From Sphingobium sp. EP60837 (lineage in GTDB: Bacteria > Pseudomonadota > Alphaproteobacteria > Sphingomonadales > Sphingomonadaceae): a DNA stretch of 64,000 nt. Shown piece after piece: positions 25,814 to 33,394 of the stretch. Numbering within the stretch: position 1 is the stretch's first letter; each line of letters begins with the position of its first letter. The position numbers and the translations under genes are program-made. The notes beneath the pieces were generated by a model. The model made no database searches, was not told the origin of the DNA, and was given only the letters and a program-made list of their open reading frames with translations. Location of the stretch: the NCBI RefSeq assembly GCF_001658005.1, contig NZ_CP015986.1:1116001-1180000 (forward strand). Direction: 5' to 3'.

Positions 25814-27891
25814 TCATTCGCTGCCTTGCCCACGACATCGATTTCGCGCGTCATCTCGCGCAGCGTCTTTGCCCAGGTGGACTGCGCCGGCGCTCGCAAC
25901 AGCTCCTTCATGAGGTCGCGCACGCCATCCTCGTCACAGGCAGCGATGAGGTGCGATAATTCGGCAAATGCCTGGACAAGCTTCTCCAGCGGCACCGGAC
26001 AGGGCGTCGCTTCTATGACGCCGGGGATCGAGGATCGGGCGCGCTCCTCGGTACTATCAAACAATTCCTCGTAGAGCTTTTCGCCCGGTCGAAGGCCGAC
26101 GAACTGGATCGGAACATCAATATCGGGGCGTAACCCAGCCAGGCGGATCATGCGCCGGGCGATGTCCACGATCTTGATCGGCTCGCCCATGTCGAGCACG
26201 AAGATCGTGCCGCGATCGATCTTCGCCTCCATGGCGCGCGCGCTGCTTTGCAAGATGAGCTGAACCGCTTCGCCGACCGTCATGAAATAACGCTCGATCT
26301 CAGGATGCGTGACGGTCAGCGGCTTTCCGGCGGCCATCTGCTGCTGCAACAGCGGGACCAGCGATCCGCTGGAGCCTAGAACATTTCCGAAACGCACGGT
26401 CATGAAGCGGGGGCTATCCGGATCGCACTGCCCGATCAGGTCCAGCGCCTGGCAGTAAAGTTCGCCCAGCCGCTTGGTTGCGCCCATGACGCCCACCGGA
26501 TTGACGGCCTTGTCCGTCGATACCTGAATCATGGCGAGCGCACCATGCGCACAGACCGCGTCAGCGACATTGCGAGTGCCAAGCACATTGGTATGCGCGC
26601 CCGCGCAGGGATTGCCCTCCACAATGGGCACATGTTTGAGCGCAGCAGCGTGAAAGACGATTTCGGGCTGATGGCGGCCAAACACGTCTTCGACTGCTGA
26701 ACGCTCGCGGATCGAGCAGAGTTCGGGCCGGCAGATGATGTCCGGGAAAAGGTCCCTCACCTGCATCTCGATCGTATAGAGATTGAACTCGCTATGATCG
26801 AGAAGAACGATCTCGGCAGGCTTGAAGGTCGCGATCTGCCGGACGAGTTCGCCGCCGATCGTTCCCCCTGCGCCCGTCACGAGAATGCGGCGGGAACGGA
26901 TCAGCCGATCGACGATGTTGCGATCGAGCGAGACTTCCGGACGGCCCAGCAGGTCGGCCAGTTCGAAGCGCTTGATCTCGATGCGTGGCTCGCCGTCTTC
27001 GCTCCGCTGCAGATCGTTGGCGCTGGCGACGGTAAGGTCACACTGATCCGCCAACTTCACCAGATGCGAAAAGGCGCGTCGCGGCATGGACTTGTCGCCG
27101 CGAATGACAAGGCATTCCGGCTTGAGGCGCTTGAGCGCAAGAGTTTCGACGATCTGCGGCAGTTGGTCCGGGGAGCCCAGCACGGGGACGCCCGCAACCT
27201 GAAGCCGCGTTTCGCGCCCGTCAAAGGTCAGCGCACCGACCACATTATAGCGGTTTTCCCGGTCCGCCTTCAGCATCTCCACGAGCGAGCGGATCCACTC
27301 CAATTTGCCGAGCAGCAGAATATTGTGGCTGTCTTCGGGAGGCGCCATTCGGCCCCGCGCAAACTCCCTCAGGCCGCGCCGCAGGGTGCGAACGCCAATC
27401 ATCGTCACCAGCAAGAGCGCGGTATGCAGAAGCGCGAAGCCCAAGGCATCGAGTGGCGCCGACCTGATCCTGACAGAGATGATGAAACATAGCGCCCAGC
27501 CCGACGCCATTCCGCCCATGACTGAGGTCGAAATGGCTATACCATCTCCAAAAGACAGAAACCGCCAGCTCCGCCAATAAAGACCCGTAAGGCAAATGGT
27601 GAACACCGCCGTGAGGCTGAAAAAGCCCATGAGGCTGGGCCTGCCGTAAAAGGCAGAGGAAACAGCGCCGGGAATGGCCAACGTGACTAGAAGCAACGTC
27701 AACAGGATAAGCGTCCCGTCGATAAGCATGAGGGCGGCGAAGCGCGCGGGCCCGGGGAAGCCGGTCGGCCGCGTGAGCAGGTCATGGAGCAGAATGGCCC
27801 ATAGCGGCCCGCCATCGGCAAACTTCTTCCGCCTTTCCCCAAGTTCATCAAAATAGGGTTCGGATGCTGCAGGCGAAGTGCTTACTGCCAT
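25810..27891 (-). CDS. Membrane-bound nucleoside-diphosphate-sugar 4,6-dehydratase (PglF/CapD/WbpM type)
   Basis: The 693-residue protein has four N-terminal membrane helices (about residues 40-160), a CoA-binding-like domain, and a C-terminal SDR domain from about residue 330. The NAD loop is VTGAGGTIGGELVRQI. The catalytic region reads QVSTDKAVNPVGVMGATKR, with Thr-Asp-Lys and Met in place of the usual SDR tyrosine, exactly the PglF/FlaA1 pattern. The expected reaction is UDP-GlcNAc to UDP-4-keto-6-deoxy-GlcNAc (or the 5-epimer). ATG 27891 is preceded by AAGGGG; the longer frame to 27969 has no such site. It is first of a four-gene minus-strand group. Confidence 0.92.
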   Translation of the reverse strand: MAVSTSPAASEPYFDELGERRKKFADGGPLWAILLHDLLTRPTGFPGPARFAALMLIDGTLILLTLLLVTLAIPGAVSSAFYGRPSLMGFFSLTAVFTICLTGLYWRSWRFLSFGDGIAISTSVMGGMASGWALCFIISVRIRSAPLDALGFALLHTALLLVTMIGVRTLRRGLREFARGRMAPPEDSHNILLLGKLEWIRSLVEMLKADRENRYNVVGALTFDGRETRLQVAGVPVLGSPDQLPQIVETLALKRLKPECLVIRGDKSMPRRAFSHLVKLADQCDLTVASANDLQRSEDGEPRIEIKRFELADLLGRPEVSLDRNIVDRLIRSRRILVTGAGGTIGGELVRQIATFKPAEIVLLDHSEFNLYTIEMQVRDLFPDIICRPELCSIRERSAVEDVFGRHQPEIVFHAAALKHVPIVEGNPCAGAHTNVLGTRNVADAVCAHGALAMIQVSTDKAVNPVGVMGATKRLGELYCQALDLIGQCDPDSPRFMTVRFGNVLGSSGSLVPLLQQQMAAGKPLTVTHPEIERYFMTVGEAVQLILQSSARAMEAKIDRGTIFVLDMGEPIKIVDIARRMIRLAGLRPDIDVPIQFVGLRPGEKLYEELFDSTEERARSSIPGVIEATPCPVPLEKLVQAFAELSHLIAACDEDGVRDLMKELLRAPAQSTWAKTLREMTREIDVVGKAANE

Positions 27892-28504
27892 GATAACCCC
27901 TTGCGCGGTCGTAAACGTCTGATTTGACCGGCACGTGCCTGAATGAAGCGATCCACATTCGTCGCGCATGCAGTAACGCCATGGTCAATTGGCTTGCGTA
28001 AAAGCCTAGCGACTTGGCTTGGGGCCGCAATGAACCAGACAGCTATCATCCCTTGTCGCAAACTTCGGTAGCAAGATAGCTGAATGGGAGCATTCAGGGC
28101 GTCTGCGGCGCTCCAGCGGATGTTCCAGATGGCGAAGAACTACGTCTTCAGGATTATTGACAGGCGCGAAACTCGATTTTCATTTCCCACGCCGATTGCG
28201 AGGTCCAGCGCGAAGGCGACCGACGGCACAGAAGGAATTTTACGGCGCGACTCGCTTGGCCTGAGCAGTCGTGGCTCAAAGGCGACGGAAATCGCCCCAG
28301 GCGAGTAGCTATATAGCTCAAAGGGTTAAGCTGGAATCATATCATCGGAGATCAATGTAGATCAATTTTACAATCGAATGAGACACTTGTTGAAGTTTCC
28401 ATATGTGCTACTGTCCCGAAACACAAAAAAATTGGTCGCAATATTCCAGTAACTTCATGTTTCGACGCATTACGGCTCGCCGTGATATGAACGGAGTGAC
28501 GGGT
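27892..28504. promoter_or_regulatory. 613-bp divergent control region with AGCTAT half-site palindromes
   Basis: No gene is credible here; a 74-codon frame at 28084-28308 has no ribosome site and no recognisable protein. Two symmetric elements use the same half-site. AGCTAT at 28041-28046 pairs with ATAGCT at 28076-28081, within a longer CAGCTATC/GATAGCTG repeat. A contiguous AGCTATATAGCT lies at 28307-28318. A GATCAAT direct repeat lies at 28350-28366. The region is AT-richer than its surroundings and must hold promoters for the dehydratase operon and the LuxR gene. Confidence 0.5.
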
Positions 28505-29302
28505 ATGACGACGACCTCCGATGTTGCGCTTGTCGGCTGCAACTCCATAGCCAGCGAAAGCCTCAAGCGCCTTCTTTCCGAAGAACACCGTCGAATCATC
28601 TATGCAGGTCCTTCAGTCGAGGAATTGCGCAGGAGCGGCTCCACGGACGCTGCATTCCTGCTCATCTTGATGGAGGATCAGCAACTCAAATGGAATGGCG
28701 CGGCCTTGGCCGCCGCTCACCAGCAGCATCCGGCCGCCAAGATCGTCATTCTGGCAACCGAGTTCGATTATGACGCCATGCTGGGAGCTTTCCGGGCTGG
28801 CGTGCAAGGCTATCTGACCAATGATCTGCCTTGGGAGCGGCTCGCCGGTTATCTGGACCTCATCGCTTTTGGCGAGAAGATCTTCCCGTCGCAATTGGCG
28901 GAACGATTAATCGGTGAGAATATGGATGGCATTCCTAGCGGCGGCGCAGCAACAATTGACTCCGTCAATTTGTCGGCCCGCGAAATGGAGATTCTCCAGC
29001 GCCTCATAAGCGGCCTGCCCAACAAGATCATTTCGCGCCAACTGTGCATCAGCGAAGCCACGGTGAAGGTCCACGTCAAGGCAGTGCTGCGGAAACTCGG
29101 TGTGGCCAATCGGACCCAGGCGGCCATCTGGGCGGCGGCGCAAGGCTTGCAGGCATTGGGTCCCGCCACCGAGCCCGCAGCTTCGAAAAGGACGGCAGCG
29201 GCGCGCAGCTATCCTGCCCTGATCGATGATGCAGCTATCCAGTCGGCGGCGGGCGCCGTGCTAGGAAAGGGTAATGTGAATGGACATGCCGCTCGCGCAT
29301 GA
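28505..29302 (+). CDS. LuxR-type regulator with degenerate (pseudo-)receiver domain
   Basis: The 265-residue protein has a C-terminal GerE/LuxR helix-turn-helix: LSAREMEILQRLISGLPNK followed by ISEATVKVHVKAVLRKLGV. The N-terminal 120 residues follow the receiver fold (LILMEDQQLKWNG; ILATEFDYDAMLGAFRAG; GYLTND), but the acidic pair is replaced by GC (ALVGCNS), no clear phospho-accepting Asp is in place, and the usual Lys after GYL is missing. It is therefore probably not regulated by ordinary phosphorylation. The start is ATG 28505 behind GGAG at 28494-28497; longer starts reach 28403. Its 3' end overlaps the sulfotransferase gene. It probably controls the polysaccharide genes around it. Confidence 0.85.
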   Translation: MTTTSDVALVGCNSIASESLKRLLSEEHRRIIYAGPSVEELRRSGSTDAAFLLILMEDQQLKWNGAALAAAHQQHPAAKIVILATEFDYDAMLGAFRAGVQGYLTNDLPWERLAGYLDLIAFGEKIFPSQLAERLIGENMDGIPSGGAATIDSVNLSAREMEILQRLISGLPNKIISRQLCISEATVKVHVKAVLRKLGVANRTQAAIWAAAQGLQALGPATEPAASKRTAAARSYPALIDDAAIQSAAGAVLGKGNVNGHAARA

Positions 29303-30272
29303 TAACGGACGAGACATCAATCCTGCCGAACATTCGACATGGGATGAGATTGCAAGCACGGCCGAAACACAGCCAATCAAGCTGATCTACATCTGCGGAT
29401 ATGGTCGCAGCGGCTCAACGCTGCTCGACATATTGCTGGGCCAGCAGCGTTCCATGTTCGGCGGCGGGGAGATCATCGGCCTCAGCCAGCACGTTTATCT
29501 CAACGATGAATATTGCGCCTGCGGCGAACGGGTCAGAAGCTGTTCCTTCTGGCAGCCGGTCGTCGAACAATGGCATGCTCAACAGCCGCCCCGCTTCATT
29601 GAAGAATTTCGGCGCGCACAATGGAAGGTGGGCACGGTCTTCAGCCCGCGAAGATGGTTTGGTAGCCGCGACCTCGAAACGTTCTCCAGCCATACCGCGC
29701 GGCTGATGCGGCTGATGTCTGACCGATCCGGAAAAGCCGCCATCGTCGATTCATCCAAATGGCCTGGGCGCGGCATGGCGCTGGCGAAGATCAAGGGCAT
29801 CGATCTTCACGTCATTCACCTCGTTCGCGATGTCCGGGGCGTGGCATGGTCCCTGTCGAAAGCTTATGAAGCCGACGCGTCCAAGGGATTACAAAGGGTG
29901 ATCGTGCCCAAGCCGCTCCTCTACAGCGCCGCTCGCTGGGCCTATGTGAATCTCGCGGCGGAATGGCTGTGCCGGAAGGTAGGGCCGTCGAAATATCTGC
30001 GCATCCGTTATGAGGATGTTGCAGCCGATCCGGCCGGCAGCCTCCAACGCATCGCCTCGCTTGCCGGCATAGCGCTCGACCCACGCGATTACGAGGCTGG
30101 CGAGTTTAACCCGGTCCATCAGGTGGCAGGCAACCGGCTGCGGATGCAGAAGGGAATCCGCGTCAAAAGCGATGATTCATGGCGGAAACAGATGCCGGAG
30201 GGGAAGCGCAGGCTGCTGACGCGGGCATGCGGTTTTCTACTGGCGCGATACGGATACCCAATGGGCGTATAG
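29280..30272 (+). CDS. Sulfotransferase family protein
   Basis: The 330-residue protein has the 5'-PSB loop ICGYGRSGSTLLDILLGQ at about residues 38-55 and the 3'-PB segment HLVRDVRGVAWSLSKAY. A cysteine-rich stretch (YCACGERVRSCSFW) is characteristic of one group of bacterial sulfotransferase-domain proteins. The start ATG 29280 lies within the 3' end of the LuxR gene, after AAAGGG. It is clearly different in sequence from the sulfotransferase at 10.1 kb, so the two probably act on different positions or acceptors. Substrate assignment is open. Confidence 0.87.
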   Translation: MDMPLAHDNGRDINPAEHSTWDEIASTAETQPIKLIYICGYGRSGSTLLDILLGQQRSMFGGGEIIGLSQHVYLNDEYCACGERVRSCSFWQPVVEQWHAQQPPRFIEEFRRAQWKVGTVFSPRRWFGSRDLETFSSHTARLMRLMSDRSGKAAIVDSSKWPGRGMALAKIKGIDLHVIHLVRDVRGVAWSLSKAYEADASKGLQRVIVPKPLLYSAARWAYVNLAAEWLCRKVGPSKYLRIRYEDVAADPAGSLQRIASLAGIALDPRDYEAGEFNPVHQVAGNRLRMQKGIRVKSDDSWRKQMPEGKRRLLTRACGFLLARYGYPMGV

Positions 30273-30360
30273 CGCTGCTCCTTATGAATAAGGCGCTGAA
30301 ATTATGTGCAATGGACTAAGCTGAACCAGATTTGCATGCTGCTGACGAACCATTGCTAAT

Positions 30361-31719
30361 GTGGCGGGCCCGGAGCGCGACGTGCGGACAGACTATCATC
30401 AGGCAAATAGGTTCGCTGCGCCCGCCCGTCCCCCTGTCAATGACATGCGCGGCCTGACGCAGAATTGGACGGAAGAGCTGCACCGGTGGGAGTTTATCCT
30501 ACTGCAAGGCGCGGTCTTTTTCGCCCCCTACGTCGCCTTGCACCCGCCCAGCCTTTATTTCACCCTGGGCGATGGCCTCTTCCTGGGCGCCTTCATGCTG
30601 CGCCTTTCCACCGGTCGCATGGCGCGTCCTTTCGCCGAGCTTACCTGGATGTGGGTGCTCGGCCTCCTGTTGCTGACTGGCGGGCTGTTCCTGGGCAGCA
30701 TCTTCAATGGCGACATGGCCCGCTGTCTCACGCTCATTTCCCAATATTTCTTCGCTTATCTGATCGTGCCCCTGGTTCTGCTGCGGCGGCCTGAAAAGGA
30801 AGTGATCCGGCTGATCAAATGCGGCCTTTGGGGAATGGCAATCATGTGCGCGATCGGCATTGTCATCTACATGTCTGGTTACACCAGCATGGCGAAAGGC
30901 CAAATGCAGCTGGTCACCGGCGGCAAGCGCCTTTCAGGATTCGTCGATAATCCCAATGCCATGGCGGTGCTGACTGTCATGTCCATGCCCCTCCTTTGGT
31001 TCCTGCTGCTGTCGCGCCAGATGAGGCCCATGGTTGCGCTGCCATGTATGGGACTTCTGGTCACGGGCGTCATCCTGACAAGTTCCAACACGGGACTTTA
31101 CAGCATGATAGCGGCGACGCTGATCTTCTTTGGCGGGCGCCGGAACTTCAAGACGCTGATCACGGTGGTTTGCCTGGGCGGCTCTGTCTTGATGTTTGGC
31201 CAGGATTATCTGCCCAAGACTTTCCAGACGCGTGTCCTTTCGGCTCTAGATTCCGGCGACATCTCCGCAGCTGGAACCTTCGAGCATCGCCAGGAGCTGA
31301 ATATGGAAGCCTTGGGCATGGCTGATAATAATCTGATCGTCGGCCTGGGCGCGGACCAGTATCGCTATACCAGCCAATATGGCTTGCCGGTTCACAATAC
31401 CTATCTGCTGCTTCTGAACGAAGGAGGCGCCCTGTCCCTATTGGGCTATCTTGTCATTCTGGCGGTGCCGATCGTCGCAGGCGTGGCTGCACGACGGCTG
31501 CCTCATGGCAAACTCATATTATTGACAACGGTTACGGCAGTCGTGGTCTTCGCCAATGCCACGATGGGGGTGGCACATGTCTATGGCCGTGCGTGGTTCC
31601 TGTTCATCTATCTGGCGGTCAGCCCGGCGCTGATCTGGTATAGTGCAAGAAGTCCGCAGCCCGCCGCATATCCGGGCCGAAGACCGCCCGGCAGTGCCTT
31701 CCCACCCCTGAAAGCCTGA
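30361..31719 (+). CDS. Wzy-like O-antigen polymerase/ligase family membrane protein
   Basis: The 452-residue protein has about ten to twelve hydrophobic helices. The Wzy_C/O-antigen ligase signature lies near the C-terminus: a periplasmic loop with GLGADQYRYTSQYGLPVHNTY, where the His-Asn pair is the family's functional motif. Upstream of it, DSGDISAAGTFEHRQELN is a typical conserved Arg-containing loop. In a locus with flippase, co-polymerase and initiating transferase it is the best candidate for the repeat-unit polymerase. The start is uncertain: GTG 30361 has no clear ribosome site, and GTG 30382 and ATG 30445 are alternatives. Confidence 0.85.
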   Translation: MAGPERDVRTDYHQANRFAAPARPPVNDMRGLTQNWTEELHRWEFILLQGAVFFAPYVALHPPSLYFTLGDGLFLGAFMLRLSTGRMARPFAELTWMWVLGLLLLTGGLFLGSIFNGDMARCLTLISQYFFAYLIVPLVLLRRPEKEVIRLIKCGLWGMAIMCAIGIVIYMSGYTSMAKGQMQLVTGGKRLSGFVDNPNAMAVLTVMSMPLLWFLLLSRQMRPMVALPCMGLLVTGVILTSSNTGLYSMIAATLIFFGGRRNFKTLITVVCLGGSVLMFGQDYLPKTFQTRVLSALDSGDISAAGTFEHRQELNMEALGMADNNLIVGLGADQYRYTSQYGLPVHNTYLLLLNEGGALSLLGYLVILAVPIVAGVAARRLPHGKLILLTTVTAVVVFANATMGVAHVYGRAWFLFIYLAVSPALIWYSARSPQPAAYPGRRPPGSAFPPLKA

Positions 31720-31732
31720 GGAATTTTATTGC

Positions 31733-33067
31733 ATGCGGATAGTCGCATCCGTGCTGAATGGGCCGATGGGCCGCCGCTTGATCAACATCGGCCATATGCT
31801 GACCGGCAATTTCGTCAATCTGGGCGTGATGCTGATCAGCGTCGCTATCGCTGCGCGCGGGCTGGGCCCGGAAAAATGGGGATCGATGGTGATCGTGCTC
31901 GCCTTGGCCAGCACGATCGAACGGCTGATACGCTTCGAATCCTGGCAACCGCTCATCAAATTTGCCGCCGAGGAGGAGAGCGACGCCAATCCTGTGCGCA
32001 TGGCCCGGCTATATGGATATGGCCTGCTGCTGGACATCACCACCGCCACCCTCTCCTCCATCTTGCTGATCTGCATCGCAGCGATCTTCGCCCCTGTGCC
32101 TTTGGACGTGGCGGCGATCTATGCGCTCGCGATGCTATGCAGGATAGTCGGCGCGCCCGGCGCCGCCCTGCGGCTCGACGGCCGGTTCCGGGAAGTGGCC
32201 TATTCGCAGATATTGTCGAACATCCTGCGCGCATTCCTGGCCGCCTTTTGCCTCTGGATCGGGGCGGGAGTCATCGGATTCATCCTGGCCTGGACGGTCG
32301 CCGAGGTCTTCAACAGCCTGCTATTCCTCTGGCTTGGCTCCAAGGCATTGAAACGGCAGAATATCCCATCGCCGTTCAGCGTCTCTCTCCGGGGCCTTCG
32401 AAAGGATTTCCCGGACTTCCTTTCATTCGCCTGGACCGTCAATCTGTCCACAACGCTCCGGACATTGACCCATGAAGCGGACGAACTGCTCGTGGGCGCG
32501 CTTGCAGGCCATGGCGCGGTGGGCATGTACAACCTTGCCAAGCGGGTTGCCAAATTGGGCCAGCAGATGGGAGCACAGGTTCAAACCGTGCTTTACCCAG
32601 AACTTGCCCGCATGTGGCAGAGCGGCAATTACGCCACTTTCCGCTCCACCATCTTCAATACGCAACTGCTGTTGAGCGGAACGGGAACGGTCATCGCCAT
32701 CATTACCTGGTTCTTCGGAGAATGGCTGCTCCGCATCGGACCAGGTGCGCAATATGTCGCCGCTTTCCCTCTGCTTATGAGCCAGGTAATCGCCGTCCTG
32801 TTCATCATGCACTCGATCCCGGCGAAAAGCGCGTTGCTGTCTATGGGCCAACCCAAGCGGGTTCTTCAGATATTCGCGCTGAGCACAGTCATCTTTTACG
32901 CGATCGCGGTGCCCGGCGTCCTCTATTTCGGGCCAGCCGGCGCCAGTGCTGCGCACATCTCCTTGGCAGTAGTGACGGCGATATTGCTGGACATCGCCTG
33001 GGTCACACACAGCAAGCTTCGGTCGGCCGCGGGACAACGGGCGGTCGAGCAGATGCCCGCGGAATAA
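31733..33067 (+). CDS. Wzx-like lipid-linked oligosaccharide flippase
   Basis: A 444-residue polytopic protein with about twelve helices in the MATE/MOP polysaccharide-transporter pattern. N-terminal GNFVNLGVMLISVAIAARGLGPEKWG is a typical Wzx opening. EADELLVGALAGHGAVGMYNLAKR is the family's central helix segment. It lies 13 bases after the polymerase gene and is presumably cotranscribed. It should flip undecaprenyl-diphosphate-linked repeats across the inner membrane for polymerisation. The C-terminus is hydrophilic and short. Confidence 0.9.
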   Translation: MRIVASVLNGPMGRRLINIGHMLTGNFVNLGVMLISVAIAARGLGPEKWGSMVIVLALASTIERLIRFESWQPLIKFAAEEESDANPVRMARLYGYGLLLDITTATLSSILLICIAAIFAPVPLDVAAIYALAMLCRIVGAPGAALRLDGRFREVAYSQILSNILRAFLAAFCLWIGAGVIGFILAWTVAEVFNSLLFLWLGSKALKRQNIPSPFSVSLRGLRKDFPDFLSFAWTVNLSTTLRTLTHEADELLVGALAGHGAVGMYNLAKRVAKLGQQMGAQVQTVLYPELARMWQSGNYATFRSTIFNTQLLLSGTGTVIAIITWFFGEWLLRIGPGAQYVAAFPLLMSQVIAVLFIMHSIPAKSALLSMGQPKRVLQIFALSTVIFYAIAVPGVLYFGPAGASAAHISLAVVTAILLDIAWVTHSKLRSAAGQRAVEQMPAE

Positions 33068-33095
33068 GGCGAGGCAGCGACCGAGCGCCCGCCAG

Positions 33096-33224
33096 TCAAG
33101 CAGCTTCCTGCACGATCATCAATTTAAGGGCGTCCCATGCCGCCGCACTGGCGGGGTCTTCGCGATCGAGCGGATGATCCTCATCAGCCGTGATTTGCCC
33201 GGTGCGGGCGGGCGCGATAGACAC
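33096..33224 (-). CDS. Possible 42-codon ORF or coding remnant
   Basis: From GTG 33224 the frame encodes a short acidic protein ending ...AWDALKLMIVQEAA. The same frame stays open upstream to a TAG at about 33313 without another plausible start. Codon choice resembles that of neighbouring genes, which is why I list it, but there is no recognisable family. It could be the 3' remnant of a lost gene. Confidence is low. Confidence 0.2.
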   Translation of the reverse strand: MSIAPARTGQITADEDHPLDREDPASAAAWDALKLMIVQEAA

Positions 33225-33325
33225 GGCTGGCCCACGGACTAAGCGGGCCGATGGGCTATCCGTCAGTTCGGTGAGCGCAAAACATGCGAACTGCGCCTTG
33301 ACCGCGCGGGTCTAACTGCCTGCGC

Positions 33326-33366
33326 AAAAAAGAACCGGGCTCCTGCTCAAGCAGGAACCCGGTTTG
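33326..33366 (-). terminator. Rho-independent terminator of the BY-kinase gene
   Basis: On the minus strand the stem AACCGGGTTCCTGCT pairs with AGCAGGAGCCCGGTT (15 pairs with one mismatch, tiny loop). It is followed by a run of six Ts (plus-strand AAAAAA at 33326-33331). It begins about 28 bases after the stop of the minus-strand gene ending at 33395. Confidence 0.85.
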
Positions 33367-33394
33367 TCAGCATCAGGATATTGGGTGGCGGGCG

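Larger units (their letters stand above)
33068..33394. other. 327-bp gap between convergent flippase and BY-kinase genes
   Basis: It contains the terminator at 33326-33366 and a possible minus-strand coding remnant. The remnant's frame runs from 33312 down to a TGA at 33096-33098, with normal-looking codon usage but only a GTG start at 33224 (42 codons) and no evident ribosome site. Nothing else is visible. Confidence 0.4.
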
